A stretch of DNA of 25,990 nucleotides from Bacteroidales bacterium UBA5833 (GCA_002433025.1 DJGZ01000077.1:1-25990); one strand, 5' to 3'. Shown: positions 7,710-16,200, counted from the first letter of the stretch. Numbers and translations: made by a program. The notes: generated by a model from the letters alone, not told the origin.

Positions 7710-8144
7710 ATGGACTTGAAAGAGATTATGGCCATTGGCGGAAAACCGGGACTCTACAAAATGGTCGCCCAGGCGAAAAACGGAATTATAGTTGAATCAC
7801 TGATTGACCAGAAGCGGATTCAGGCGTTTGCCCACGAGAAAATCAGTTCTCTTGAAGAAATCAGCATTTTCACTGAAACTGAAGACAAGCCGCTCAGGGA
7901 AATCCTGAAAGATATTTATACGAAGTTAGAAGGTAAAGCAGCACCGGATTTCAGGAATGACAATGCAAAGCTAAAGACCTTCTTCGGAGAGATGGTTCCG
8001 GATTATGATAAAGAAAGGGTGTACGTTTCGCATATGCAGAAAGTAGTGTCATGGTACAACCTCCTGCAGCAGCATAACATGCTGGACTTCTCCGAACCTG
8101 AAACCACTTCGGAAAGCGGCGGCGAATCCACAGTTGATGAATAA
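7710..8144 (+). CDS. DUF5606 family protein
   Basis: 144 residues beginning MDLKEIMAIGGKPGLYKM, which I recognise as the start of DUF5606, a small conserved cytoplasmic family of Bacteroidota with no assigned function. The frame is open back to 7512, but those codons fall within the intergenic repeats and upstream of the -7 box, so ATG 7710 is chosen. There is no signal peptide or membrane segment. The N-terminal ~50 residues are predicted to be a compact beta-rich domain; the middle has helices (LREILKDIYTKLEG, VSHMQKVVSWYNLLQQH); the tail is acidic and Ser/Thr-rich (ETTSESGGESTVDE). It is monocistronic: a strong terminator follows directly. Its position before pyrK is not evidence of a link to pyrimidine synthesis. 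Confidence 0.8.
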   Translation: MDLKEIMAIGGKPGLYKMVAQAKNGIIVESLIDQKRIQAFAHEKISSLEEISIFTETEDKPLREILKDIYTKLEGKAAPDFRNDNAKLKTFFGEMVPDYDKERVYVSHMQKVVSWYNLLQQHNMLDFSEPETTSESGGESTVDE

Positions 8145-8150
8145 AAGTCA

Positions 8151-8177
8151 GTCCGTAAAGTTTACGGACTTTTTTTT
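8151..8177 (+). terminator. Rho-independent terminator after DUF5606 gene
   Basis: GTCCGTAAA (8151-8159) is complementary to TTTACGGAC (8161-8169) and is followed by a run of eight Ts (8170-8177). Confidence 0.85.
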
Positions 8178-8201
8178 ACTTTTATCCCATGACCCTGACC
8201 T

Positions 8202-9011
8202 ATGAAAAAATACATACTTGATCTTAAAGTGCTCTCCAACAGGGCACTTAACCAGAACCACCACCTGCTTGAACTGGGAAGTGATGAGCCTTTGCCGGTC
8301 ATGGTTCCCGGTCAGTTTGCCGAAGTACGCGTGGACGGGTCGCCCTCGACTTATCTCAGGCGCCCATTCTCCATCCACAGGGTTGACCGCGGGGCCAACA
8401 CCATGCACCTGCTGATCAAAACGGTGGGTGAAGGCACACGGCACCTGGCAGAACTGAAAAAGAACGAGTCCCTTAACATTTTGCTGCCGCTGGGCAATGG
8501 CTTTACACTTGCCAGAAACTCGGAAGTGCTTCTTGTGGGCGGCGGTTGCGGTGTCGCGCCCCTTTACTTTCTGGCCGAACAGCTTTTCAGGCAGGGCAAT
8601 AAGGTAAGTATACTGATAGGAGGCCGGTCAGCAGGAGATATTTTACTGGCCGGTGAATACCGTGCTTTCGGAAATGTTTACATTGCCACCGAAGATGGTA
8701 CCCTGGGAGAAAAAGGTATGGTCACAGCCCATTCGGTGCTTAAAAAGGAAGTTGCATCTTTTAAAAAGATTTATTGCTGCGGACCTGATGGTATGATGCG
8801 CGCCGTGGCCCATATAGCTGCTGCAAACAAGATTGACTGTGAAGTTTCGCTCGAAAACACCATGGCCTGCGGCATAGGCGCCTGCCTCTGCTGCGTGGTG
8901 GAAACAAACCAGGGAAATCAATGCGTGTGTACCGAAGGGCCGGTCTTCGATCCGCTCACACTGAAAAACTGGTCCGCTGCAGTGGAAACCGGCTGCAGCC
9001 TTGACCAATAA
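8202..9011 (+). CDS. pyrK: dihydroorotate dehydrogenase electron transfer subunit (class 1B)
   Basis: 269 residues, usual for PyrK. It forms a complex with the catalytic subunit PyrD encoded just downstream and passes electrons from dihydroorotate oxidation through FMN, a [2Fe-2S] cluster and FAD to NAD+ in pyrimidine synthesis. The N-terminal ferredoxin-reductase-type FAD domain carries the RRPFSIHR motif near residue 53. The NAD-binding part begins LLVGGGCGVAPLYF near 109. The C-terminal cluster ligands are Cys223, Cys228, Cys231 and Cys243 in the MACGIGACLCC...CVCTEGPVF region. The protein is soluble and cytoplasmic. The gap to pyrD is 43 bases, so the two are probably one operon. A weak -7-like TACTTTTA lies at the end of the preceding terminator. 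Confidence 0.95.
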   Translation: MKKYILDLKVLSNRALNQNHHLLELGSDEPLPVMVPGQFAEVRVDGSPSTYLRRPFSIHRVDRGANTMHLLIKTVGEGTRHLAELKKNESLNILLPLGNGFTLARNSEVLLVGGGCGVAPLYFLAEQLFRQGNKVSILIGGRSAGDILLAGEYRAFGNVYIATEDGTLGEKGMVTAHSVLKKEVASFKKIYCCGPDGMMRAVAHIAAANKIDCEVSLENTMACGIGACLCCVVETNQGNQCVCTEGPVFDPLTLKNWSAAVETGCSLDQ

Positions 9012-9054
9012 ACCAAAACAAAAACTAAAAACTTACAATCTACCTTGATACGAT

Positions 9055-9966
9055 ATGCCCGGTCTTGAAGTTAAATTGCACAAGCTGACACTGAAAAACC
9101 CTGTACTGACTGCCTCCGGCACTTTCGGATACGGGGAGGAATTCGATGACTTCATCGATGTGAACGCCCTGGGCGGGATCATCGTTAAAGCCACCACTTC
9201 AAAGCACAGGGAAGGAAACCCCTATCCCCGCATGGCCGAAACGCCTATGGGTATGCTCAACGCGGTAGGCCTGCAGAACAAAGGTGTCGATTATTTTGTG
9301 AAGAACATTTATCCTAAGCTGCTGAAATACAACAATTGCGTCATTGCCAATGTATCCGATTCAACTGTGGAAGGTTATGTTGAAGTAGCGGAGAAAATGA
9401 ACCGCCTCGACCATATTCAGGCCATCGAACTGAACATCTCCTGCCCCAATGTAAAGGAAGGCGGAATGGCGTTTGGCACCAGCTGCCCTTCGGCATCGGC
9501 TGTTACCAGGGCGGTGAGGGAGGTCTATGACAAGACACTGATTGTGAAATTGTCGCCCAATGTCACCAGCATTGTGGATATCGCGCTGGCAGTTGAAGAG
9601 GCCGGCGCCGATGCGGTTTCGCTGATCAACACCCTGCTGGGGATGGCCATCAATGCCGAGACCCGGCGACCGGTGCTTTCTACGGTTACCGGCGGACTGT
9701 CCGGACCTGCCATTAAGCCCGTAGCCCTTCGTATGGTATGGCAGGTGTCGAAAGTGGTAAAGATTCCGGTAATCGGAATCGGAGGCATAAGTTCAGCAAC
9801 CGACGCCATCGAATTCCTCCTGGCCGGCGCTTCGGCTATACAGGTTGGCACTGCCAACTTTACCGATCCCCGGACTACGGTAAAAATTATAGCCGGCATC
9901 GAAGATTATCTCCGCCGGCATAGCATAGCAGAAGTTAAAGAACTGACCGGAGGACTGTTGCTTTAG
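9055..9966 (+). CDS. pyrD: dihydroorotate dehydrogenase B, catalytic subunit
   Basis: 303 residues, typical for class 1 dihydroorotate dehydrogenase. It oxidises dihydroorotate to orotate in de novo pyrimidine synthesis. The TIM-barrel motifs run in order: TASGTFGYGEEF near the N-terminus, NISCPNVKEGG (the Cys of SCP is the catalytic base of the family), KLSPNVTSIVDIA, NTLLGMAI, and the FMN-phosphate site GIGGISSATDAIEF...GASAIQVGTA. The presence of pyrK just upstream and of the cysteine rather than serine base fits the NAD-linked class 1B. It has no membrane-anchoring N-terminus, unlike class 2. It ends 28 bases from a convergent gene with no obvious terminator between them. Confidence 0.96.
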   Translation: MPGLEVKLHKLTLKNPVLTASGTFGYGEEFDDFIDVNALGGIIVKATTSKHREGNPYPRMAETPMGMLNAVGLQNKGVDYFVKNIYPKLLKYNNCVIANVSDSTVEGYVEVAEKMNRLDHIQAIELNISCPNVKEGGMAFGTSCPSASAVTRAVREVYDKTLIVKLSPNVTSIVDIALAVEEAGADAVSLINTLLGMAINAETRRPVLSTVTGGLSGPAIKPVALRMVWQVSKVVKIPVIGIGGISSATDAIEFLLAGASAIQVGTANFTDPRTTVKIIAGIEDYLRRHSIAEVKELTGGLLL

Positions 9967-9994
9967 CTTCAGACGTCCCTAAGGACTCAACAGG

Positions 9995-10351
9995 TCAGTC
10001 AGTAAGCGATTTAGCAAGAGGAGCTACCTCGGAGGCAACCTGTCGGTTATACTCAAAAGCCAGCGATTGATAGTTAACAGCATCGACGATGGTGCCGATA
10101 AAGCATAGTCCGGCCGTCAAAAAATAGAGAATTCCCATACCTACCTGATTCAGAATAAACCGGTGAATACCGGCAACCCCAAGCAGCCCTACCAGGCATG
10201 TCAGCAAAACCATCTGTGGGTCTTTACGACGGGCACGGTAAATGGCAGCAAACTGCTGTGCCTGCTTATCGCTGAAGTCCTTGATCAGCATCTGAATGTG
10301 ATTCAGTTCCATTCCCTGCAACTCGGGCAGGTGTAAAAGTACATTTGCCAT
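9995..10351 (-). CDS. TM2 domain membrane protein
   Basis: 118 residues from ATG 10351; the reading frame continues upstream into the previous gene, but that sequence has no protein character. A soluble N-terminal segment of ~45 residues (LNHIQMLIKDFSDKQAQQF) is followed by two membrane segments, about residues 47-62 and 72-92, with the TM2 hallmark GVAGIHRFIL between them and GTIVDAVNY at the end. TM2 proteins are small inner-membrane proteins of unclear function. It lies 17 bases downstream of a DUF2752 gene on the same strand, a pairing I know from other Bacteroidota, so they are probably one operon. Confidence 0.88.
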   Translation of the reverse strand: MANVLLHLPELQGMELNHIQMLIKDFSDKQAQQFAAIYRARRKDPQMVLLTCLVGLLGVAGIHRFILNQVGMGILYFLTAGLCFIGTIVDAVNYQSLAFEYNRQVASEVAPLAKSLTD

Positions 10352-10368
10352 GATTTTAAAGTTTATTG

Positions 10369-10671
10369 TTAATAATAAAAAACTGGTTTTCTCAGTATTG
10401 TATAAATTCTCCAGAGCAGGATCGCGACAGCGGCCATCCCCAGTGGATGAGCATGAAACGATTGAACGAACTCGCCCCTGAACAACCAGGCGATGGAATG
10501 TCCCAGACCGCAACCCGGGCAGAAGCCAAGCCCCGACAACCTCAGCGGGCACAAGCTTGCATGCGTATCAGCAGGCCGCATTGTCGCCATCAGGGTCAGA
10601 CCGGTGGTCCAGACCAGGGCCTCGAACCTTGACCGGAAGTATTGCCATCCATGCCTGAATTTCGCTCTCAT
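10369..10671 (-). CDS. DUF2752 family small membrane protein
   Basis: 100 residues from ATG 10671. It carries the DUF2752 signature CPLRLSGLGFCPGCGLGHS (Cys41, Cys51, Cys54), followed by LFRGEFVQSFHAHPLGM, with hydrophobic segments at about residues 20-31 and 76-88. The conserved cysteines suggest metal binding or a redox role, but the function of the family is not established. It is the first gene of a two-gene reverse-strand unit with the TM2 gene and has a good promoter just upstream. Confidence 0.85.
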   Translation of the reverse strand: MRAKFRHGWQYFRSRFEALVWTTGLTLMATMRPADTHASLCPLRLSGLGFCPGCGLGHSIAWLFRGEFVQSFHAHPLGMAAVAILLWRIYTILRKPVFYY

Positions 10672-10690
10672 TGTTTGCAGCTATTAATGA

Positions 10691-10722
10691 CAAATATAGA
10701 TAAGTCTGCATCCGGTATGCAA
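10691..10722 (-). promoter_or_regulatory. promoter of the DUF2752-TM2 operon
   Basis: On the reverse strand TATATTTG (10698-10691) matches TAnnTTTG. TTG at 10722-10720 lies 21 bases upstream as a partial -33 element. The -7 box is 19 bases before ATG 10671. Confidence 0.6.
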
Positions 10723-10879
10723 TTTTAAATAGCTGAAATGTGGAATAGCTGATATGAACGGGGCATTAAAGTGTGTGGATGGCAGGACCAGCTTCCTGAT
10801 CCGGAGTACATGCGTAAATTGCATTTTCTGACCAGGATCTCATTATTAGCTTGGCATCCATTTTTTCCGTTTCTGTCAT

Positions 10880-10927
10880 ACAAAAAAATATTTTTATCTG
10901 CTACCTGACTGTCAGAATATTTTTTGT
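10880..10927. promoter_or_regulatory. inverted repeat over the EF-G promoter, candidate operator
   Basis: ACAAAAAAATATT (10880-10892) and AATATTTTTTGT (10916-10927) are complementary apart from one extra A. Between them CTGAC-T-GTCAG (10905-10915) is a perfect small inverted repeat. The right arm touches the -7 box at 10927, so the structure covers the -33/-7 interval. Confidence 0.45.
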
Positions 10928-10934
10928 ATCTTTG
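10927..10934 (+). promoter_or_regulatory. -7 box of EF-G gene, distal promoter
   Basis: TATCTTTG is a perfect TAnnTTTG match. It predicts a start near 10941 and a leader of about 130 bases, unusually long compared with the ~12-base leaders predicted for other genes in the window. A second match, TAGTTTTG at 11025-11032, could give a short-leader transcript, but neither has a strong -33 TTTG. Confidence 0.55.
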
Positions 10935-10954
10935 CCGGCCATTTCGGAGCACCG

Positions 10955-10966
10955 GTCAGTACTGAC
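10955..10966. promoter_or_regulatory. 12-bp perfect palindrome in the EF-G leader
   Basis: GTCAGTACTGAC is self-complementary and lies about 14 bases after the predicted distal transcription start. It could be a repressor site; no binding protein is identified. Confidence 0.35.
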
Positions 10967-11072
10967 TTGAGCAAACTTAACGATTATTTAACATCTTGAC
11001 AATCAACAGTTCACGAAGTTGCGCTAGTTTTGCCTGCCCGATCACAAGTCTTTAATTCAGCTTTAACCTAAG

Positions 11073-13151
11073 ATGCCATTAAACAACCTCAGAAACATTG
11101 GTATAGCCGCACACATTGATGCCGGCAAAACAACCACCACCGAACGACTGCTTTTCTTCACCGGCGTAAACCGAAAAGTGGGTGAAACCCACGACGGGCA
11201 ATCAACCATGGACTTTATGAAACAGGAGCAGGAGCGTGGCATCACCATAGCCTCCGCAGCCATTTCATGTTCATGGAACGGTACCCAGATCAATATTATT
11301 GACACGCCCGGTCACGTGGATTTCACCGTTGAAGTGGAACGTTCGCTGCGCGTTATTGATGGCATGGTCGCCTTGTTCTGCGCGGTAGGCGGTGTGGAGC
11401 CCCAGAGTGAAACCGTATGGAACCAGGCAGAGCGTTATAAAGTCCCCAGAATCGCATTTGTAAACAAGATAGACCGCACCGGGGCCGATTACCACGATGT
11501 CATCAAACAGATGAACGACAACCTCGACGCCCGTGCGGTTGCATTCCAGATTCCGGTTGGTCAGGAAGATGAATTCAAGGGAATCATCGACCTGATGAAC
11601 TGTAAAATGTATACATTCAACGAAGCCGAAACCATTGTTTCTGAAATTCCTGAAGAGTTCAGGGCACAGTCACGCGATTTCAAAGCCCAGCTGGTTGAAC
11701 GCCTGGCCGATTTTAATGAGGAAATTCTGGAATTGTTCCTCGATGACAAAGAAGTTCCCGATGAATTGCTGAGAAGGGCTGCCCGTGAAGCTACGCTCAA
11801 ATTACTGATTACTCCAGTATTCTGTGGTGCAGCCTATAAAAACAAAGGAATTACCCAACTGCTGGATGCAATAGTGGATTATCTGCCGTCTCCGGTTGAT
11901 AAAGGCGCCGTTGTAGGCATGGATGTTGACGATCATGAAAAAGCCCGTCACCGCAATCCTTCTCCTAAGGAACCTTTTGCTGCCCTTGCCTTTAAACTTA
12001 TCCACGATCCATATGTGGGTCAACAGACTTTTGTCAGGGTTTATTCCGGTTCGCTCCGCTCAGGAATGCAACTGATGAATTCCACCAAGGGCAAACCTGA
12101 ACGCATCGGGCGCATCCTGAAAATCCGCGCCAAAGACCGTGAAGAGGTAAGCGAGGCCGGTCCGGGCGATATTGTCGCGCTGATAGGGCTGAAATATACC
12201 AAGACCGGTGATACGCTCTGCGATATGGAACAGCAGCTTCATCTTGAATCCATCCATATTCCACCCAGCGTAATAGAGCTGAAAATCAATCCTGCAAGCA
12301 GGAAAGACCAGAGCAAACTGGGCGAAGCCCTCTCCAAACTGGTGAATGAAGACCCTTCGTTTCACGCCCGGTTTGACGAAGAAACAGAAGAAACCATCAT
12401 CTCCGGAATGGGCGAACTTCACCTCGAAATCATTGTTGACAGGCTGAAACATGAATTCGGTCTTGACGTGGTGGTTGGAGAACCTGCCGTGGCCTTCCGC
12501 GAAACCATCAGCCAGGAAGTGGAAGTAGAATACCGCCACTCCAAACAAACCGGTGGAAAAGGCCAGTTTGCCCAAACGCAGATCCGCATTGAGCCCAACG
12601 AAGGCAAAGGTTACGAATTTATCGACAAAATAAAGGGTGGAGCCATTCCCGGCGAATATATTCCGTCTGTCAACAAAGGCATTCTGAAAACCCTCGCCGA
12701 CGGAGTACTTGCCGGCTTTCCGGTTGTGGACGTAAAGGTTGTGCTGCTCGACGGGCAGTTCCACCCGGTCGACTCTTCCGACTTTGCCTTCCAGACCTGT
12801 GCTTCCATCTGCTTCAAGCAGGGATTTATGAAAGCAAATCCAGTGCTGCTTGAACCTGTGATGAAGATAGAAATCAATACGCCCGACGAATATATCGGTG
12901 ACATCACCGGAAACCTTACCAAGAGAAGGGGCAGAATTGAATCCATGCGCCGTCACCGCAAAGGATCACAAAAACTTAACGGCTTCGTCCCCCTGCAGGA
13001 AATGTTCGGTTATGCCACAACGCTCCGCAACCTTTCGAGCGGTCGCGCCAACTATTCAATGGAGTTTTACCAGTATATGCCGGTAAGCAAAGCCATTCAG
13101 GAAGAAGCGCTGAAGAAAATCGCCGAGAAAAAAAGACAGGAAGGAAAATAA
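11073..13151 (+). CDS. fusA: translation elongation factor G
   Basis: 692 residues, normal EF-G length. A cytoplasmic GTPase that moves tRNA and mRNA on the ribosome. The G-domain motifs are all intact: AHIDAGKTT (about residues 13-21), RGITI, DTPGH and NKID. Domain II follows from about 290, domain III carries GMGELHLE, domain IV ends its loop with HPVDSSDFAFQ, and domain V includes EYIGDITGNLTKRRGRI. The gene stands alone rather than beside rpsL, rpsG and tuf, and details such as GQSTMDFMKQEQERGITIAS differ from the wording I know for the main enzyme, so it may be a second EF-G paralogue of the organism. A long leader with inverted repeats precedes it; a terminator follows. Confidence 0.93.
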   Translation: MPLNNLRNIGIAAHIDAGKTTTTERLLFFTGVNRKVGETHDGQSTMDFMKQEQERGITIASAAISCSWNGTQINIIDTPGHVDFTVEVERSLRVIDGMVALFCAVGGVEPQSETVWNQAERYKVPRIAFVNKIDRTGADYHDVIKQMNDNLDARAVAFQIPVGQEDEFKGIIDLMNCKMYTFNEAETIVSEIPEEFRAQSRDFKAQLVERLADFNEEILELFLDDKEVPDELLRRAAREATLKLLITPVFCGAAYKNKGITQLLDAIVDYLPSPVDKGAVVGMDVDDHEKARHRNPSPKEPFAALAFKLIHDPYVGQQTFVRVYSGSLRSGMQLMNSTKGKPERIGRILKIRAKDREEVSEAGPGDIVALIGLKYTKTGDTLCDMEQQLHLESIHIPPSVIELKINPASRKDQSKLGEALSKLVNEDPSFHARFDEETEETIISGMGELHLEIIVDRLKHEFGLDVVVGEPAVAFRETISQEVEVEYRHSKQTGGKGQFAQTQIRIEPNEGKGYEFIDKIKGGAIPGEYIPSVNKGILKTLADGVLAGFPVVDVKVVLLDGQFHPVDSSDFAFQTCASICFKQGFMKANPVLLEPVMKIEINTPDEYIGDITGNLTKRRGRIESMRRHRKGSQKLNGFVPLQEMFGYATTLRNLSSGRANYSMEFYQYMPVSKAIQEEALKKIAEKKRQEGK

Positions 13152-13218
13152 CCTGCACTCGTCTTAATCAATCTTCTGATAAATAATTTATTAACACTAC
13201 AGAAGGTCACAGAAACTA

Positions 13219-13252
13219 GCGGGGTGTCATAAAAAATGGCACCCCGCTTTTA
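13219..13252 (+). terminator. Rho-independent terminator after EF-G gene
   Basis: GCGGGGTGTCA (13219-13229) pairs with TGGCACCCCGC (13237-13247), with one G-U pair, around a TAAAAAA loop, followed by TTTTA-type sequence at 13248-13252. Confidence 0.85.
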
Positions 13253-13327
13253 TTCTCTCCTGCCCTCCTCCCTGAATACCCGGATTTCAAAAGCATATTT
13301 TGCTTTTCTTTGCAAAAAAAATACTGC

Positions 13328-14611
13328 ATGAATGTCCTGATTCTTGGTTCGGGCGGGCGTGAACACACCCTTGCATGGAAAATCGCACAAAGTCCTGAAG
13401 TTCAAAAGATATATATCGCACCCGGCAATGCCGGAACCAGCCTTATGTGGACCAATGTCCCCATTGGCATCAACGATTTTGAAGGAATCAGACGTTTTGT
13501 CCTTCAGGAAAGCATTCAGATGGTCATTGTTGGCCCTGAAGAGCCCCTGGTTAACGGAATATATGACTTTTTCATCAACGACAGTTCGATCAGCCATATT
13601 TCAGTGATAGGCCCATCAGAAGCAGGTGCGAAGCTGGAAGGCAGTAAGGATTTTGCAAAAGCTTTTATGCGCAGGCACAATATCCCTACTGCTGCCTACC
13701 GCTCCTTTAACAGAGCAGAATTTGAAGCTGCACGTTTGTTTTTATTGAAGATTAAACCTCCTTATGTATTAAAAGCCGATGGGCTTGCAGCCGGCAAAGG
13801 AGTGATCATTTGCAATACCATTGCCGAAGCTGAGAAGGAATTGGAGGAAATGCTGGTCAATGCCCGCTTCGGGAAGGCATCCGAAAAAGTAGTTATTGAG
13901 GAGTTTCTGCACGGAACCGAAGTTTCGGTATTTGTATTGACCGATGGCAAGAACTGGAAATTACTGCCTGAGGCAAAAGATTATAAACGCATTGGTGATG
14001 GTGATACCGGGCCAAATACCGGTGGCATGGGATCTGTTTCTCCTGTTCCCTTTGCGGATAAACCCTTTATGAAAAAGGTAATTGACAGAATCATCAACCC
14101 TACCATCAACGGGCTCATGTTAGAAAACATTGATTATAAAGGGTTTATTTTTGCAGGCCTGATGAATGTGGAAGGCGATCCTTACGTAATCGAATACAAT
14201 GTGCGCATGGGGGATCCCGAAACCGAATCGGTAATTCCCAGGATAAAATCTGACCTTGTCCCCCTGCTGAAGTCACTTGGATGCGGAACCCTGAAGGACC
14301 AGACAATTGAAATCGACGGCAGGTCAGCAGCCACCATCATGCTGGTATCAGCCGGTTATCCGGGAGATTATCCCAAAGGACTGGAGATTTATGAACTTGA
14401 CAAGGTAGATGAAAGCATCATCTTTCATGCCGGCACGGCCCTGAATGAAAATGGCGGCCGGATCATTACTGCCGGCGGAAGGGTACTGGCAATCACATCG
14501 CTTGCATCCACCACTGCCGAAGCACTTGAGAAATCATACCGATCTGCTGTCATCGTGGATTATCTGGGCAAGACTTACCGCCGGGATATTGGTAAAGACA
14601 TTATGAAATAA
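13328..14611 (+). CDS. purD: phosphoribosylamine-glycine ligase
   Basis: 427 residues from ATG 13328, chosen over an upstream in-frame codon because MNVLILGSGGREHTLAW is the family's usual N-terminus. It joins phosphoribosylamine and glycine with ATP to make GAR, the second step of purine synthesis. Visible parts: the N-terminal Rossmann-like motif GSGGREH, the segment VVGPEEPLV, the ATP-grasp motifs LKADGLAAGKGVII and TGGMGSVSP, the metal site YNVRMGDPETE, and the C-terminal domain VSAGYPGDYPKG. It is the first gene of a three-gene unit (7 bases to the next gene). A weak -7-like TTTTCTTTG lies around 13304-13312. Confidence 0.96.
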   Translation: MNVLILGSGGREHTLAWKIAQSPEVQKIYIAPGNAGTSLMWTNVPIGINDFEGIRRFVLQESIQMVIVGPEEPLVNGIYDFFINDSSISHISVIGPSEAGAKLEGSKDFAKAFMRRHNIPTAAYRSFNRAEFEAARLFLLKIKPPYVLKADGLAAGKGVIICNTIAEAEKELEEMLVNARFGKASEKVVIEEFLHGTEVSVFVLTDGKNWKLLPEAKDYKRIGDGDTGPNTGGMGSVSPVPFADKPFMKKVIDRIINPTINGLMLENIDYKGFIFAGLMNVEGDPYVIEYNVRMGDPETESVIPRIKSDLVPLLKSLGCGTLKDQTIEIDGRSAATIMLVSAGYPGDYPKGLEIYELDKVDESIIFHAGTALNENGGRIITAGGRVLAITSLASTTAEALEKSYRSAVIVDYLGKTYRRDIGKDIMK

Positions 14612-14618
14612 AACGCTG

Positions 14619-15599
14619 ATGCTGAGGAAATTTTCCAGATCTGGCCATTACCTGCAGATATTACTTATTCTGGCGGTCTCCTTCCTTTATCTTTTTTCGC
14701 CCCATCCCGGATTTGAAGTTCAGGCTTTCTCTGAAAATGCCGCCCCGTTAGGCAGATGGCTCACGGGAATTTTACCGGAAAATGATATGGCTATCAGGAT
14801 TGCATCGCTGACACTCATTCTGATGAATGCGGCAGGTTTCAATATGATCCTTAACCACCATGACCTGACCCCCCGGCAATCACTATTCACAACCTTGATC
14901 GCTTCTGTATTTTTCCTGTTCACCGGGCAGGCGGTCGCTATAATAGCTCCGCTCACCGCCCTGCTACTCTTGCTTTTCAGCCTTCACAGCGCCATGAAAC
15001 TTTATGCCGAATCATACCCATACACCCTGGTGTTGAATGCTTCTATATGCGTGGCAATAGCATCCATGATATACCCTCTGGCAATATTATTTGCCTTTTT
15101 TATCTGGATGGCATTCTTCACTCTACGGGTCAGTTCATGGCGCGAATGGGTCATCTCGTTGACAGGATTGACAGTCCCATATATTTACCTTGCTTTCTGG
15201 TTTTTCTGGAACGATCGTCTGAACATAGCCTTAAATGAATACCAGGCATACCTGAATGGATTCAATATAACCTGGGGTAAACCGGGCTTGCTTGAAACAG
15301 GGGCGCTTTTTCTGCTCGGGGTGATGCTCATCATTTCTCTGCCGGTATTTCTGAATGATGCAGGAGAAAAAATCATCAGCATCCGTAAAAAGATGTGGAT
15401 CAATGCCCAGTTTTTATGGATCTCACTGACTGTGATGTTATTAAGCGGAAAAGTTGCCTTGCTTTTCATACCATTTTGCTTTTTACCAATGGCTTTGATG
15501 TTTGGCTATCTGGTAACAAAAGGCCGCAGATCATGGCCTTATGACGTCATCTTTAGCCTCTTCCTGTTAGTGGTAATTTTACTCAGGCTTGGATTCTGA
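14619..15599 (+). CDS. polytopic inner-membrane protein (DUF6427-like)
   Basis: 326 residues, very hydrophobic, with about nine or ten predicted membrane segments, for example LLILAVSFLYLF (near residue 16), LIASVFFLFTGQAVAIIAPL (near 91), ILFAFFIWMAFFTL (near 155), YIYLAFWFFWN (near 188), LFLLGVMLIISLPVFL (near 232) and the final VIFSLFLLVVILLRLGF. There is no catalytic motif I recognise. Length, layout and its place after purine or envelope genes resemble the uncharacterised Bacteroidota family DUF6427; that name is a memory match and should be treated as tentative. It lies between purD (7-base gap) and rnhB (1-base gap), so it is almost certainly co-transcribed with them. Confidence 0.8.
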   Translation: MLRKFSRSGHYLQILLILAVSFLYLFSPHPGFEVQAFSENAAPLGRWLTGILPENDMAIRIASLTLILMNAAGFNMILNHHDLTPRQSLFTTLIASVFFLFTGQAVAIIAPLTALLLLLFSLHSAMKLYAESYPYTLVLNASICVAIASMIYPLAILFAFFIWMAFFTLRVSSWREWVISLTGLTVPYIYLAFWFFWNDRLNIALNEYQAYLNGFNITWGKPGLLETGALFLLGVMLIISLPVFLNDAGEKIISIRKKMWINAQFLWISLTVMLLSGKVALLFIPFCFLPMALMFGYLVTKGRRSWPYDVIFSLFLLVVILLRLGF

Positions 15600-15600
15600 T

Positions 15601-16200
15601 ATGTTAAAAATCCGGTTTTCAAAAACTTATATAATTGAAGCAGGATGTGATGAAGCTGGCAGGGGGTGTCTGGCCGGTCCGGTATTCGCAGCAGCGGTGA
15701 TTCTGCCTGAAGATTACAGGAATCCCGGACTCAATGACTCAAAAAAACTGACAGCCAGGCATCGGGAAGTCCTTCGGAGGCAAATTGAAACGGATGCCCT
15801 TGCCTGGCAAGTGGCTTCGGTATCACCCGGAGAAATCGACAAGATCAACATCCTCAGGGCATCATTCCTGGCTATGCATAAAGCCATTCTAGGCTTGTCA
15901 ATTACACCCTCGCTTTTGCTGATCGACGGTAACAGATTCTCCCCTTTCCCTGAAATCCCGCATCATTGTATCATTAAAGGTGACAGCATTTATATGTCCA
16001 TTGCCGCTGCATCCATTCTGGCGAAAACCCACCGGGATAAATTTATGCTGGATTTGCACAAAGCTTATCCTGAATACGGATGGAACCAGAACAAAGGCTA
16101 TCCCACCGAAGCGCACAGAAAAGCCATCGCAGCATCAGGACTTACGCCTTGGCACAGGGTCAGTTTCAGGATGCAAGGGCAATTTAAACTTGGATTTTAA
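15601..16200 (+). CDS. rnhB: ribonuclease HII
   Basis: 199 residues from ATG 15601, one base after the stop of the membrane-protein gene; a TTG start at 15589 is possible but would overlap. RNase HII cuts the RNA strand of RNA-DNA hybrids and initiates removal of single ribonucleotides from DNA. The active site is visible: GCDEAGRG (Asp17, Glu18), LLIDGNRF (Asp109) and the AAASILAKTHRD block (Asp146). GRG and the GDSIYMSIAAAS stretch are typical of type 2 enzymes, and the length is normal. It is the last gene of the purD unit; a convergent gene begins 45 bases further on and no terminator is evident. Confidence 0.95.
   Translation: MLKIRFSKTYIIEAGCDEAGRGCLAGPVFAAAVILPEDYRNPGLNDSKKLTARHREVLRRQIETDALAWQVASVSPGEIDKINILRASFLAMHKAILGLSITPSLLLIDGNRFSPFPEIPHHCIIKGDSIYMSIAAASILAKTHRDKFMLDLHKAYPEYGWNQNKGYPTEAHRKAIAASGLTPWHRVSFRMQGQFKLGF

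Larger units (their letters stand above)
10723..11072. other. long intergenic region upstream of EF-G gene
   Basis: 350 bases without a gene; the short reverse ORF at 10725-10952 shows no protein features. It contains two -7 boxes, an inverted repeat and a palindrome (listed separately), and a near-direct repeat AATAGCTGAAATG / AATAGCTGATATG at about 10730-10758. No riboswitch or tRNA was recognised. Confidence 0.6.

Noticed and set aside
9967..9994. GTCCCTAAGGAC between pyrD and the TM2 gene as a terminator
   Set aside because: Only a four-base stem and no T run on either strand.
12060..12956. 298-residue reverse-strand open frame inside the EF-G gene
   Set aside because: It is fully antisense to a highly conserved gene, its composition is a mirror of EF-G codon usage, and it has no recognisable domain or promoter.
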